DNA of 64,000 nt from Porphyromonadaceae bacterium (GCA_021372865.1 JAJFTO010000014.1:124001-188000), one strand, 5' to 3'. Positions 1-8,302 are shown, numbered from the stretch's first letter. Numbers and translations: made by a program. The notes: generated from the sequence alone by a model not told the origin.

Positions 1-255
1 TACAAAAACGGCAGGGATATCACACTCTGGATGAGCAAGTGGATCGATTGGTTTGCAAACCTGTCCAAACTGCGCCAAAAAAAATCGAAAATGAGGGTGG
101 AACATGCCCGCAGTGAGACCGACTGGGATTACAACAAACGCAAACACAGCGAACAGGAAGAGATTGATGCCATCCTCGACAAGCTGAAACAATCGGGATA
201 CAGCAATCTCTCGGCAGATGAAAAAAAGAAGCTTTTTGATGCGAGCAAAAAATAA
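1..255 (+). CDS. C-terminal fragment of a probable rhomboid-family intramembrane protease
   Basis: The reading frame is open from the first base of the window (it begins Y-K-N-G-R-D), so this is the 3' end of a gene that starts upstream. The visible 84 residues are hydrophilic and charged. They end in a helical tail with E-E-I-D-A-I-L-D-K-L-K followed by G-Y-S-N-L-S-A-D-E-K-K-K-L-F-D-A-S-K-K. That tail is what I know from the cytosolic end of Bacteroidales rhomboid proteins, which often sit directly before an endonuclease/exonuclease/phosphatase gene, as here. No membrane segment or catalytic Ser/His is in view, so the identification rests on the tail and the neighbour. The next gene overlaps its last 38 bases or so, suggesting co-transcription. 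Confidence 0.55.
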   Translation, partial: YKNGRDITLWMSKWIDWFANLSKLRQKKSKMRVEHARSETDWDYNKRKHSEQEEIDAILDKLKQSGYSNLSADEKKKLFDASKK

Positions 256-1360
256 AAAAATAAGATTCAGGGACGTCGTCAAATGGTCTGTTTTCGCTAC
301 CAATATCGTAGCCATTATCCTCCTTTTTTCGTCTTTTCTTTCCTGGAATGTCTCTCCGCTTAAGACCAATCTCTTCTCGTACATGGGATTGGGTTTCGGT
401 TTGATTTTCCTGCTCAATGTATGTTACCTGATTTTCTGGATCATCTTCTCGAAATGGAAGCTGGCACTTATTTCACTGATTGCCATACTACTATGCCACA
501 AGCCGGTCACAACCTTTTTCCCAATGCATCTTTTTCCGGAAGAAGCTCCACAGGAAACCATCGAGGTCCTTACCTACAATGTGCAGGGGTTTCCGGAGGA
601 AAGAAACAAAAATTCAGCAGAGCACCCTATTCTCGATTACATCACCCGTACCGATGCCGACATTGTCTGTCTGCAGGAATACCTGGTGAGCAAAACCGGA
701 CAGTCCATCTTTTCACAGCGCGATGTGAACCGGATTCTCAATAAGTATCCCTACCGTTCAATCACCGGTTTGGAATCTTCGGGAAAATATCATATCTTCG
801 GACTGGCTTGCTTCTCAAAATTTCCAATCGAGAAGACGCATGAGGTGGTATTCGAGTCCTCCTACAACGGAGCAGCAGTGTACACCATCGACATACACGG
901 TAAAAGGTATACTGTGGCCAACGTACACCTGGAATCGAACAGCATTAAGGCAGAAGACAAAAAGTTATACAGCGATTATATTCAGAATTCCGATTCGGTG
1001 AAACTGGGGACAGTAACAACCAACATCCGTACCCGTCTGGGAGGAGCCTACCGCATGCGTGCGCGACAAGCAGAGAAAGTGAAGCAGTATATCGACACAC
1101 AGGAAACAAAAGGAACAATCATCTGCGGTGATTTTAATGACACACCCATATCATACACCTACCATAAGATGAGAAAAGGACTGAAAGATGCCTATGTTTC
1201 TACAGCCTTTGGTCCGGGAATCACCTATCACGAAGATCTTTTTTTGTTTCGGATCGATTATATCATGCACAGCAAAAATATAGAGGCATTCAGAGCAAAG
1301 GTCGATAAACAAAATTTTTCAGATCACTATCCGCTGAGAGCCTCTCTGAAACTGGAGTAG
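218..1360 (+). CDS. Membrane-anchored endonuclease/exonuclease/phosphatase family protein
   Basis: The 380-residue protein has about three hydrophobic segments in the first 95 residues, then an exonuclease-endonuclease-phosphatase (EEP) fold. Visible EEP motifs are L-T-Y-N-V-Q-G-F near residue 118, the metal-ligand segment V-C-L-Q-E-Y near 150-155, G-D-F-N-D-T-P near 305, and the terminal S-D-H-Y-P-L near 367. The catalytic domain should therefore face the periplasm or cytosol next to the membrane. Family substrates range from DNA to phospholipids, and the sequence does not decide which. A second ATG at 239 is an equally possible start. It overlaps the preceding gene, so the two are probably one operon. 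Confidence 0.85.
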   Translation: MKKRSFLMRAKNKKIRFRDVVKWSVFATNIVAIILLFSSFLSWNVSPLKTNLFSYMGLGFGLIFLLNVCYLIFWIIFSKWKLALISLIAILLCHKPVTTFFPMHLFPEEAPQETIEVLTYNVQGFPEERNKNSAEHPILDYITRTDADIVCLQEYLVSKTGQSIFSQRDVNRILNKYPYRSITGLESSGKYHIFGLACFSKFPIEKTHEVVFESSYNGAAVYTIDIHGKRYTVANVHLESNSIKAEDKKLYSDYIQNSDSVKLGTVTTNIRTRLGGAYRMRARQAEKVKQYIDTQETKGTIICGDFNDTPISYTYHKMRKGLKDAYVSTAFGPGITYHEDLFLFRIDYIMHSKNIEAFRAKVDKQNFSDHYPLRASLKLE

Positions 1361-1450
1361 ACCATATGACTTATTGATGTGAGCATGTGATGATGAATTA
1401 AATTTCAATTGTCATTCACGGATCAACAAACCAATCAACCAATCAGCAAA

Positions 1451-1816
1451 ATGTACAAAATAAGCAAAGAATTTTCATTTTCGGCAGCCCATTCACTTGA
1501 TGGCTTGCCCGATGACCATCCCTGCAGCCGGTTGCATGGACACAATTACGTGGTCACTGTTCACCTGCGGGCCAAAGAATTAAGTCCACAGGGTTTCGTA
1601 CGGGATTACAACGAATTGCGCATTGTGAAGACATATATCGACACAACCCTCGATCACCGGAATCTGAACGACATCCTTGCGCCACGCAACTCCTCGGCAG
1701 AAAATATTGCCAAAATGCTGTACGACCGGTTCAAGCCGCAGTTGCCGGAGTTGTACGCCATGGAAGTAAGTGAGACACCCAAGACATCAGCGATCTATGA
1801 ACCTGAATGTGAATGA
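1451..1816 (+). CDS. queD: 6-carboxy-5,6,7,8-tetrahydropterin synthase QueD
   Basis: This is a 121-residue 6-pyruvoyl-tetrahydropterin synthase-fold enzyme. It converts dihydroneopterin triphosphate to 6-carboxytetrahydropterin on the way to queuosine. Zinc-binding histidines appear in F-S-A-A-H and in L-H-G-H-N-Y, with the family segment R-D-Y-N-E-L and the D-H-R-N-L-N motif downstream. The frame is open back to a TTG at 1409, but the ATG at 1451 gives the normal N-terminus (M-Y-K-I-S-K-E-F). Its end overlaps the start of queE by 20 bases, so the two queuosine genes are translated as a coupled pair. Confidence 0.92.
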   Translation: MYKISKEFSFSAAHSLDGLPDDHPCSRLHGHNYVVTVHLRAKELSPQGFVRDYNELRIVKTYIDTTLDHRNLNDILAPRNSSAENIAKMLYDRFKPQLPELYAMEVSETPKTSAIYEPECE

Positions 1817-2378
1817 GATATTCTATTCAATTCAGGGTGAAGGAGGACGAACCGGCCAGGCATCTATCTTTATCCGGCTTGCCAAGTGCAACCTGGCCTG
1901 CAGTTTTTGTGATACCGACTTCGAAAGGGGTGTGAAGATGACCACCGATGAGCTGCTCGAAGAGATTAACCGGTATGGTTGCAAATGGATCATCTGGACA
2001 GGGGGTGAACCGGCACTGCAGCTGACAGATGCCATCGTGGCCTTTTTTAAGGAAGCAGGGTATATGCAGGCCATTGAGACCAACGGCACACGGAAAATCC
2101 CTGCCGGCATTGATTATATTACCTGCAGCCCCAAACAAAATTTTGAAAAAGTAAGGGAGTTGATTCCCCGGGTGGATGAATTGCGGTTTCCCATCCAAAA
2201 GGGCGATCCACTGCCCGATATTTCCATTCTCCCCGAGACAGCTCGCTACCTGCTTAGCCCCATTTTCGACAACAATCGTATTGTCCAGGAGAATGTGGAT
2301 TATTGTATTTCATTGATCAAAGATAATCCGGTATGGGCATTGAGTCTTCAAACCCATAAACTGATCGGTATCCGCTGA
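1797..2378 (+). CDS. queE: 7-carboxy-7-deazaguanine synthase QueE (radical SAM)
   Basis: This 193-residue radical S-adenosylmethionine enzyme contracts the pterin ring made by QueD to 7-carboxy-7-deazaguanine, the next queuosine intermediate. The N-terminus has the family segment N-E-I-F-Y-S-I-Q-G-E-G. The iron-sulfur ligands are C-N-L-A-C-S-F-C (CX3CX2C), and W-T-G-G-E-P-A-L follows. The frame extends upstream to a GTG at 1770, but the ATG at 1797 places the conserved segment correctly and overlaps queD. The short length is usual for Bacteroidota QueE. Confidence 0.93.
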   Translation: MNLNVNEIFYSIQGEGGRTGQASIFIRLAKCNLACSFCDTDFERGVKMTTDELLEEINRYGCKWIIWTGGEPALQLTDAIVAFFKEAGYMQAIETNGTRKIPAGIDYITCSPKQNFEKVRELIPRVDELRFPIQKGDPLPDISILPETARYLLSPIFDNNRIVQENVDYCISLIKDNPVWALSLQTHKLIGIR

Positions 2379-2379
2379 C

Positions 2380-3294
2380 ATGACAAAGTTTGAGATAACC
2401 CTACTGGGTTGCGGATCGGCCATGCCTACCACCCTGCATCATCCCCCTTCGCAACTGATCGACATGAGTGAAAAGCTGTTCATGATTGATTGCGGTGAAG
2501 GCACCCAGCTGCAGATGCGGAAGTATAAAGTACGCATGAACAAACTTCAAAGTCTTTTTATTTCTCACCTGCATGGAGATCATATCTTTGGCTTACCCGG
2601 CCTGATCTCCACACTCAGCCTGCTGGGAAGAACGGACGATCTGAACATTTATGCCCACAAGGAGATCGATTTTATGCTAAACCCGCTTCTGACATACCTG
2701 GGTAACCATCTGTCCTTCAAGATAAACCTCTTCCCGCTGAACCCCGACGCCGAGGAGTTGATTTTTGAAAACAGAACGATGCGCGTAACCTCCTTCCCGC
2801 TGAAACACCGTATCCACACAAACGGCTTTCTCTTTGAACAGAAAGAGTCGCCACGACACATAAACCGCGAGATGATTGACTTTTATCATATCCCTGTAAA
2901 AAAGATACAGGAGATTAAAAACGGAGCCGACTACCTCACACCCGACGGTACACTCATCCTCAATAAAAACCTCACCTACCCGGGCAATCCCTCCCGCAAG
3001 TATGCATACTGTTCCGATACGGCTTATGCACCCGAGATTGTTCCTTTTATAAAAAATGTGGATTTGCTTTATCACGAAGCCACGTTTGCAGAGAGTGAAC
3101 GGATGCGTGCAGAAGAGACATTCCACTCCACTGCCCGACAGGCTGCTGAAATAGCCGCAGCAGCGGGAGTGAAAAAACTGATAATCGGACATTATTCATC
3201 ACGCTACAGCGAGATCGGTACACTTCTGAAAGAGGCGGTGGCCGTTTTTCCAAATACCGAACTTGCCGTTGAGGGAAAAATAGTATCTTTGTGA
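2380..3294 (+). CDS. rnz: Ribonuclease Z
   Basis: This 304-residue metallo-beta-lactamase-fold nuclease trims 3' ends of tRNA precursors. The zinc motif S-H-L-H-G-D-H lies at residues 62-68 (H63, H65, D67, H68). Further ligands appear in Y-C-S-D-T-A-Y near 210 and in I-I-G-H-Y-S-S-R-Y near 270, the latter typical of RNase Z. Length fits the bacterial short form. It starts one base after queE ends, so it is probably in the same transcript. tRNAs in this window lack an encoded CCA, consistent with a need for 3' processing and CCA addition. Confidence 0.95.
   Translation: MTKFEITLLGCGSAMPTTLHHPPSQLIDMSEKLFMIDCGEGTQLQMRKYKVRMNKLQSLFISHLHGDHIFGLPGLISTLSLLGRTDDLNIYAHKEIDFMLNPLLTYLGNHLSFKINLFPLNPDAEELIFENRTMRVTSFPLKHRIHTNGFLFEQKESPRHINREMIDFYHIPVKKIQEIKNGADYLTPDGTLILNKNLTYPGNPSRKYAYCSDTAYAPEIVPFIKNVDLLYHEATFAESERMRAEETFHSTARQAAEIAAAAGVKKLIIGHYSSRYSEIGTLLKEAVAVFPNTELAVEGKIVSL
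3262..3291 (+). promoter_or_regulatory. Putative Bacteroidota-type promoter inside the end of rnz
   Basis: TATCTTTG at 3284-3291 matches the -7 consensus TAnnTTTG, and CTTG at 3262-3265 lies 18 bases upstream in the -33 position. It would start transcription just before the small T9SS-domain gene at 3310, giving it independent expression although it sits inside the rnz coding end. Confidence 0.4.
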
Positions 3295-3309
3295 GGTGAT
3301 CCAAATTTT

Positions 3310-3621
3310 ATGAAACGTTTCTATGCCATTCTTTTGACAACCCTCCTGTTGGGTGGAATGGGATTTCCGCTCTTGTCGCAGGTAAATCCCGAAAAGAGTG
3401 TGGTGGAAGTGCCGGATACGGTAAAGATAAAGCTGTCGGAGAACCGGCTTATTATTGAGAATCTGCCCAAAGACGATATACTGGAGATTTACAACATCAT
3501 GGGCGTGAAAGTATTCAGTCGCCGTGTGAAAGCAGGGACCAATGAGTATACCCTCACCCTGTCCAAAGGATTTTACATCCTGAAAATAGGGAAGATCACA
3601 AAAAAAATTGCCATCACCTAA
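3310..3621 (+). CDS. Secreted mini-protein consisting almost only of a T9SS type A sorting-like domain
   Basis: The protein has 103 residues with a clear signal peptide of about 24 residues ending in L-L-S-Q. The rest is a beta-rich module: N-R-L-I-I-E-N-L-P, L-E-I-Y-N-I-M-G-V-K-V-F, then Y-T-L-T-L-S-K-G-F-Y-I-L-K-I and a final K-K-I-A-I-T. That order (vyd-x-x-Gk-v ... l-s-x-G-x-Y-i-l-k-i ... K-x-x-i) is the pattern of C-terminal domains that address proteins to the type IX secretion system. Here there is hardly any cargo in front of it. It could be a stand-alone adhesive or regulatory piece, or a remnant of a larger gene. The start is clear and the frame is intact. Confidence 0.7.
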   Translation: MKRFYAILLTTLLLGGMGFPLLSQVNPEKSVVEVPDTVKIKLSENRLIIENLPKDDILEIYNIMGVKVFSRRVKAGTNEYTLTLSKGFYILKIGKITKKIAIT

Positions 3622-3636
3622 GTTTAACAATTTCAT

Positions 3637-3669
3637 ATTGCTGCTTTTATTCTCTTTTTTATATCTTTG
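3637..3669 (+). promoter_or_regulatory. Putative asd promoter
   Basis: TATCTTTG at 3662-3669 matches the Bacteroidota -7 element, with ATTG at 3637-3640 and 21 bases between them in place of TTTG. It predicts a leader of roughly 40 bases before asd. Confidence 0.5.
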
Positions 3670-3718
3670 TGATCTTTATATCATTTACAACTGGTTATCA
3701 ATTTAAGAAAATTATCGT

Positions 3719-4717
3719 ATGAACATCGCTATTGTAGGTACCAGCGGGGCTGTAGGTCAGGAGTTACTCCGCGTACTGGAAGAGAGGAACTTTCCATTTG
3801 ATGAATTGCATTTGTTCGGCTCTTCAAGAAGTGCCGGAACTTCATATACTTTCAAGGGTAAACAAATCACCGTAAAAGAGTTGCGACACAACGACGACTT
3901 CAGGGGGATCGACATCGCATTCGTGTCCGCCGGAGGTGGTACTTCACTGGAATTTGCCGAGACCATTACCAAACATGGTGCCATCATGATTGATAACTCC
4001 AGCGCTTTCCGCATGGAGGACGACGTACCGCTCGTGGTGCCGGAGGTGAACGCTGAAGATGCGCTCAATACACCACGCGGTATCATTGCCAACCCCAATT
4101 GCACCACGGCACAGCTGGTAGTGGCGCTGAAAGCAATTGAGGACATCACCCACATTAAGAAAGTACATGTAGCCACCTATCAGGCAGCATCGGGTGCCGG
4201 AGCCGCTGCCATGCAGGAACTGGAACATCAGTATACGCAACTTGTGAACGGCGAAAAGCCCACCGTCTCCAAGTTTGCTTACCAGCTGGCATACAACCTG
4301 ATTCCGCAGGTCGATGTTTTCACCGACAACGGATACACGAAAGAGGAGATGAAGATGTATAATGAAACACGCAAGATCATGCATTCCAACATAGAGGTGA
4401 GCGCCACCTGTGTGCGGGTCCCGGTGATGCGTGCCCATTCAGAAGCCATCTGGATCGAAACCGAACGTCCGCTTTCACTGGAAGAAGTACGTACCGCTTT
4501 CAGCAATGCCGATGGAGTGGAGTTGATTGATAACCCGGCAAACAAAGAGTATCCCATGCCGCTCAATCTCAGCGGAAAAGACCCGGTTTACGTGGGCCGC
4601 ATCCGCAAGGATCTGACCAATGAAAACGGGCTGACCTTCTGGACCGTTTCAGACCAGATCCGTAAGGGTGCCGCACTCAATGCTGTGCAGATTGCCGAGT
4701 ATCTGATAAGACAGTAA
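3719..4717 (+). CDS. asd: Aspartate-semialdehyde dehydrogenase
   Basis: This 332-residue enzyme reduces aspartyl phosphate to aspartate semialdehyde with NADPH, the branch point to lysine/diaminopimelate, threonine and methionine. The nucleotide loop G-T-S-G-A-V-G is at residues 7-13, and the catalytic cysteine is C128 in N-P-N-C-T-T. Substrate-binding residues are in [11 protein letters not shown]. It has its own promoter and stands alone. It ends 17 bases before the convergent end of the metal ABC ATPase gene, with no clear hairpin between. Confidence 0.96.
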   Translation: MNIAIVGTSGAVGQELLRVLEERNFPFDELHLFGSSRSAGTSYTFKGKQITVKELRHNDDFRGIDIAFVSAGGGTSLEFAETITKHGAIMIDNSSAFRMEDDVPLVVPEVNAEDALNTPRGIIANPNCTTAQLVVALKAIEDITHIKKVHVATYQAASGAGAAAMQELEHQYTQLVNGEKPTVSKFAYQLAYNLIPQVDVFTDNGYTKEEMKMYNETRKIMHSNIEVSATCVRVPVMRAHSEAIWIETERPLSLEEVRTAFSNADGVELIDNPANKEYPMPLNLSGKDPVYVGRIRKDLTNENGLTFWTVSDQIRKGAALNAVQIAEYLIRQ

Positions 4718-4734
4718 ACAGCCTCTTTCCGTTC

Positions 4735-5526
4735 TTAATCGCGATGAGGCGGTTCTGTGGCTGAATGGTCGTGTTGCAGCAGCACCCTATGAGGAAGTGC
4801 ACCGTGCCCCAGTATCTCTATGGGGCACGATTCGTAGGCGTTGGTCAGCCACTCCTGCGATATATTGGAGCCGGAATGATAGTGCAGCCCCTGGTTCACA
4901 CAGGCAATATTTTTTACCATTGAAATGATGGTGCCCACATCGTGCGATACCAGCATGATGGCGATATTCTTGTTAATGTCGCCCAGCAGTTTGTAGAAAT
5001 TGGTCTCAAAAAGCTTGTCCACGTAGGTACTCGGCTCATCCAGAATAATCAGTTTCGGGCTGTCAATGATGGCTCTTCCAAGCAACACCCGCTGGAGCTG
5101 GCCACCTGAAAGTTCACCGATGGAACGTGTCAGCAGATGCTCCACGCCCAGTCGCTCAGCCACACTTTTCACCTTCAGCTTATCTTTTGCTGCGTATCTC
5201 CTCAAAAACTTTTTCGAGGGTGTGAGTCCCGACAGGATCACTTCAGAAACGGAAATGGGAAATTTTTTATCAATTTGATTTATCTGGGGAAGATAACCAA
5301 TATTGAGGGAGGGTATTTTTTGGCCGTTATCGTAAAAAGTAACGGACCCCGATTGTGGTTTTATAAGCCCCAGAATCGTTTTCAGGAGTGTGGTCTTCCC
5401 GCCGCCGTTCGGCCCGATGATGCCGAGAAAATCATCGTCGAAAATGGTCAGGGATACCTCTTTCAACACGTTCGGTTTGTTTTCATAACCGACAGTCAGG
5501 TTTTCTATTTCAATCAGTGTTTTCAT
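4735..5526 (-). CDS. Zinc/manganese-type ABC transporter ATP-binding protein (ZnuC-like)
   Basis: A 263-residue ABC ATPase of the metal-uptake class. Walker A G-P-N-G-G-G-K-T-T is at residues 38-46. The signature L-S-G-G-Q is near 140, followed by Walker B L-I-I-L-D-E-P-S and the switch histidine in V-S-H-D-V-G. The final 25 residues are histidine-rich (H-R-V-L-L-Q-H-D-H), as in other ZnuC proteins. It overlaps the binding-protein gene upstream by 17 bases. No permease gene lies on either side, so the membrane partner must be encoded elsewhere or be missing. Confidence 0.88.
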   Translation of the reverse strand: MKTLIEIENLTVGYENKPNVLKEVSLTIFDDDFLGIIGPNGGGKTTLLKTILGLIKPQSGSVTFYDNGQKIPSLNIGYLPQINQIDKKFPISVSEVILSGLTPSKKFLRRYAAKDKLKVKSVAERLGVEHLLTRSIGELSGGQLQRVLLGRAIIDSPKLIILDEPSTYVDKLFETNFYKLLGDINKNIAIMLVSHDVGTIISMVKNIACVNQGLHYHSGSNISQEWLTNAYESCPIEILGHGALPHRVLLQHDHSATEPPHRD

Positions 5527-6403
5527 CTACATCACGCGCTAATATATCGGCCACACGCAGCAACTCTTTATCCCATTCGTAATTCAACGGATCAATCTCG
5601 AATACTTCCGCCCCGATCTCACGGGCAATCACCTCCATGTTTTTTGTATCGAATCCTTTTTGGATGAACAAGGTATGTATCTGTTCCCTGCGGGCCAGAT
5701 CAACCAATGTTTTCATCTGTGCCGGGGAGGGGTTTTTTCCCTGAAACTCCACACTATGCTGGTGCAAATTGTAATCTTCCGCGAAATAGGCAAGTGCCGG
5801 ATGATAAATGATGAACGAGCGGGAAACAGCATGGGCCAGCTTTTCCCGTATGAGGCTATCGGTTTCATTAATTTTCCGGGCGAACTGGACAAAATTTGCA
5901 CGATACCGCTCCTCATTCTCAGGATCAGCTTTCACCACCGCCTCCAGCATGTTGGCAGCCATTATTTTCACGCCCCGGGGCGATGACCAAACGTGGGGAT
6001 CCGTGTCGCCATGGACATGATCGCTTGCATGACCTGTAAGATCATCATCTTCTAATCTGCCAATGCCTTCCGAACAATTCACAATGGTCACGGAGGGATT
6101 GTTAATCGCCAGCCGCTCATTCCATGCCTGTTCAAATCCCAGGCCACCCACCATAAAGTAGATCAGGCTGTTTCCCATCTCCACCATTACCGACGGAGCA
6201 GGTTCGTAAGTCTCGGGACTTGAACCGGGCGGCACCAGCATATTAATTGTAAATGCGTCACCCACAAGCTGTTCCAGAAAATAACGTTGCGGTTCAATGG
6301 TAACTGTCAACACCGCTTTTTTTCCGGTATCACTTTTTTTGCTTCCGGTCTGGCAGGAAAGCAACAAAAGGATGGAAAGAATTAAAAAAAAATATTTTTG
6401 CAT
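5510..6403 (-). CDS. Zinc/metal ABC transporter substrate-binding lipoprotein (ZnuA/TroA family)
   Basis: The 297-residue lipoprotein has a signal peptide ending in L-L-S-C, with lipidated Cys17. The fold is the two-lobed cluster A-I metal receptor: V-T-I-E-P-Q-R-Y-F-L-E-Q near the N-terminus, a short acidic-histidine loop (G-H-A-S-D-H-V-H-G-D-T-D-P-H-V-W) that carries the first metal histidine, Y-H-P-A-L-A-Y-F with the second, and E-I-D-P-L near the end with the acidic ligand. Metal is probably zinc, but manganese cannot be excluded. It is the first gene of a two-gene unit with the ATPase. Two inverted repeats cover its promoter. Confidence 0.88.
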   Translation of the reverse strand: MQKYFFLILSILLLLSCQTGSKKSDTGKKAVLTVTIEPQRYFLEQLVGDAFTINMLVPPGSSPETYEPAPSVMVEMGNSLIYFMVGGLGFEQAWNERLAINNPSVTIVNCSEGIGRLEDDDLTGHASDHVHGDTDPHVWSSPRGVKIMAANMLEAVVKADPENEERYRANFVQFARKINETDSLIREKLAHAVSRSFIIYHPALAYFAEDYNLHQHSVEFQGKNPSPAQMKTLVDLARREQIHTLFIQKGFDTKNMEVIAREIGAEVFEIDPLNYEWDKELLRVADILARDVDENTD

Positions 6404-6420
6404 TGGATATGATTGAGTGA

Positions 6421-6428
6421 CAAATGTA
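6421..6428 (-). promoter_or_regulatory. -7 box of the znuA-like promoter
   Basis: On the minus strand the sequence reads TACATTTG, a match to TAnnTTTG, about 20 bases before the start codon. No good -33 TTTG is present at the usual distance, as might be expected of a promoter that depends on a regulator. Confidence 0.5.
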
Positions 6429-6431
6429 ACT

Positions 6432-6453
6432 ATTTTCGGCCTTTGCCGAAAAT
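6432..6453. promoter_or_regulatory. Inverted repeat, candidate operator of the metal uptake genes
   Basis: Perfect 9-base arms ATTTTCGGC and GCCGAAAAT are separated by CTTT. They lie directly behind the minus-strand -7 box of the binding-protein gene, where a repressor of the Fur/Zur family could block RNA polymerase. The repressor identity is inference. Confidence 0.45.
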
Positions 6454-6455
6454 CC

Positions 6456-6472
6456 TAAACAAAGTTTGTTTA
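6456..6472. promoter_or_regulatory. 17-base palindrome between divergent znuA-like and mnmD promoters
   Basis: TAAACAAA-G-TTTGTTTA is a perfect 8-1-8 palindrome. It touches the first two bases of the putative mnmD -7 box TACTTTTG (6471-6478) and sits about 30 bases upstream of the znuA-like -7 box. It could be a second operator or serve both genes. Confidence 0.4.
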
Positions 6473-6478
6473 CTTTTG
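6471..6478 (+). promoter_or_regulatory. Putative -7 box for mnmD
   Basis: TACTTTTG matches TAnnTTTG. A TTTG at 6442-6445 lies 25 bases upstream, a little far for the -33 element. Confidence 0.35.
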
Positions 6479-6550
6479 TTTTCCGTGATTGCGATCAATC
6501 CCATTCCATCGTAAACCTGCTGTCTCAAAATTTCATACAATCTGTGCCTT

Positions 6551-7411
6551 ATGCCTTCAGACAAACGTTCTCTCACTGTCTCCATCGAGATCACGGAAGA
6601 TGGATCACATACGCTGTATGTGCCGGAATTGAATGAGCACTATCACTCCACGCACGGCGCCATACAGGAGTCGACCCACATTTTCATCAGGGAGGGACTG
6701 CTACACAGACTTCTGTTTCAGCCTACCGGTGGACAGGAATCACCTGAATTACAGCATGACCTGGAGACGCAACAACAACTCTCTCCGGAACAATCCCTAC
6801 AACACTTCCGTGCAATCAATCTGCTGGAAATTGGTTTCGGCACGGGCCTTAATGCCTTACTCACTTTGCTGGAAGCTGAAAAAAAAGAAATAAATGTTTT
6901 TTATCAGGGCCTCGAGCGTTTTCCCATCTCAAATGAAACGGTACAAAAGCTCAATTATACGGCCCTGTTGAATCGGTTTGAAAGGGATGAAGCAGCGGAT
7001 ACCCCCATGCTGTCCGATCAGAGGGATTATAATGATGTTGGATTGGTGAACAACACACTTGAAAAAAAGTTTCTCCAACTGCACAAAACACCCTGGGAAA
7101 AAGCAGTTGTCATTACCCCGGGTTTCACGCTGTTGAAACAACAGATCGATTTCAGCGTGCCTGACACCTTTATTCCAGATAGAAAATTCGACCTGATCTA
7201 TTACGATGCTTTTGCACCCGATAAACAGCCGGAAATGTGGACACAGGACATTTTTAACTACCTCTACAGCTTATCTGAACAAGGTGCCATCCTCACTACC
7301 TACTGTGCCAAAGGGGTTGTGAGAAGGATGCTCCAGACAGCCAGGTTTCGGGTGGAACGGCTTCCGGGTCCCCCCGGAAAGAGAGAGATATTAAGAGCCT
7401 CAAAGTTGTAG
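6551..7411 (+). CDS. mnmD: tRNA (5-methylaminomethyl-2-thiouridine)(34)-methyltransferase MnmD
   Basis: This 286-residue protein is the stand-alone methyltransferase that in many Gram-negatives is fused to an oxidase as MnmC. It completes mnm5s2U at the wobble position of tRNAs. The SAM-binding loop L-L-E-I-G-F-G-T-G-L-N-A is near residue 95. The family hallmark D-L-I-Y-Y-D-A-F-A-P-D-K-Q-P-E-M-W is near 215, and the ending R-L-P-G-P-P-G-K-R-E-I-L-R-A is typical. The MnmC oxidase half is absent, as usual in Bacteroidota. It has its own promoter, divergent from the metal uptake genes. Confidence 0.9.
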   Translation: MPSDKRSLTVSIEITEDGSHTLYVPELNEHYHSTHGAIQESTHIFIREGLLHRLLFQPTGGQESPELQHDLETQQQLSPEQSLQHFRAINLLEIGFGTGLNALLTLLEAEKKEINVFYQGLERFPISNETVQKLNYTALLNRFERDEAADTPMLSDQRDYNDVGLVNNTLEKKFLQLHKTPWEKAVVITPGFTLLKQQIDFSVPDTFIPDRKFDLIYYDAFAPDKQPEMWTQDIFNYLYSLSEQGAILTTYCAKGVVRRMLQTARFRVERLPGPPGKREILRASKL

Positions 7412-7493
7412 AAAAAGCTGTCAAAGAAAGTCCGGACAGGATGTCGACTTCATTGATTATATTCATTGGATATTATGCCTTTTTCTTTTCCAA

Positions 7494-7501
7494 TACGTTT
7501 G
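7494..7501 (+). promoter_or_regulatory. Putative -7 box for the exporter operon
   Basis: TACGTTTG matches TAnnTTTG 76 bases before the first exporter gene. The nearest -33-like ATTG is 25 bases upstream, so the match is partial. The rest of 7412-7576 holds no gene that I can see. Confidence 0.3.
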
Positions 7502-7576
7502 CGGGTTTGCGATTTAATGCTTTCTTTTGTTGTTTCAAACTGATTATCGAAACGAGTACGATAAACACTGTTACAC

Positions 7577-8269
7577 ATGAAAATTGCAGCAAGACTTACT
7601 GCGGCGGGGAAAGAGTATAAGACCGGAGAATCTACCATTGTGGCTCTGCAACCTACAACCGCAGAATTCAGAACCGGTGAAATCACCCTGCTGGTAGGTC
7701 CTTCCGGTTCCGGGAAAACAACCCTCCTGTCACTCCTTGGTTCTGTGATCTATCCTTCTACAGGAAAGGTGTGGGTGGGAGATACCTGTGTGAACGACCT
7801 CTCTGAGAATGAACTGGCCTATCTCCGCCTGCAGCATATTAGCTTTGTCTTTCAGGGCTTTAACCTGCTGGCTCCGCTAAACGCATTGGATAATGTGATG
7901 GAACCCCTCCTGCTGCAGGGTGAAAAGCGAAAAGAGGCGAAAAGGAGGGCGATGGAACTGATTCGTAAATTTGGGATGGAGGATCGCATCTACAACCTTC
8001 CCAGAAATTTGAGCGGGGGGCAACAGCAGAGAATAGCAATTGCCCGCTCCCTGGTGACAAACCCGCAATTGATCCTGTGCGACGAACCCACGGCCTCCCT
8101 CGACCACAAAAGTGCAAAAATGGTGATGGATATGCTGAGTCAGCTCTCACTGGATGACCGGGCAGTAATTGTGGTCACCCATGATGTGAGGTTGAAAAAG
8201 TATGCCGACAGAACCATCTATGTGTCGGAAGGGAGAATCAGCGAAACAGCCATGGAGGATGATTTTTGA
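7577..8269 (+). CDS. ABC exporter ATP-binding protein (DevA/LolD/MacB class)
   Basis: The protein has 230 residues. Walker A G-P-S-G-S-G-K-T-T is at residues 41-49, the signature L-S-G-G-Q-Q-Q-R near 145, and Walker B L-I-L-C-D-E-P-T-A-S-L-D follows. The DEPTASLD form and the length mark the LolD/MacB/DevA class, which drives mechanotransmission rather than classical transport. It is followed within 33 bases by a membrane-fusion lipoprotein, then a permease with an FtsX domain, then a TolC-type channel. Together these form an envelope-spanning exporter. The substrate is not evident. Confidence 0.9.
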   Translation: MKIAARLTAAGKEYKTGESTIVALQPTTAEFRTGEITLLVGPSGSGKTTLLSLLGSVIYPSTGKVWVGDTCVNDLSENELAYLRLQHISFVFQGFNLLAPLNALDNVMEPLLLQGEKRKEAKRRAMELIRKFGMEDRIYNLPRNLSGGQQQRIAIARSLVTNPQLILCDEPTASLDHKSAKMVMDMLSQLSLDDRAVIVVTHDVRLKKYADRTIYVSEGRISETAMEDDF

Positions 8270-8302
8270 TTTTTTTTACGTTGACAATAAATTTACTATA
8301 AG

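Noticed and set aside
1361..1450. Possible preQ1-type riboswitch before queD
   Set aside because: The 90 bases contain no convincing pseudoknot pattern; only a short tandem AACCAATC-type repetition is seen.
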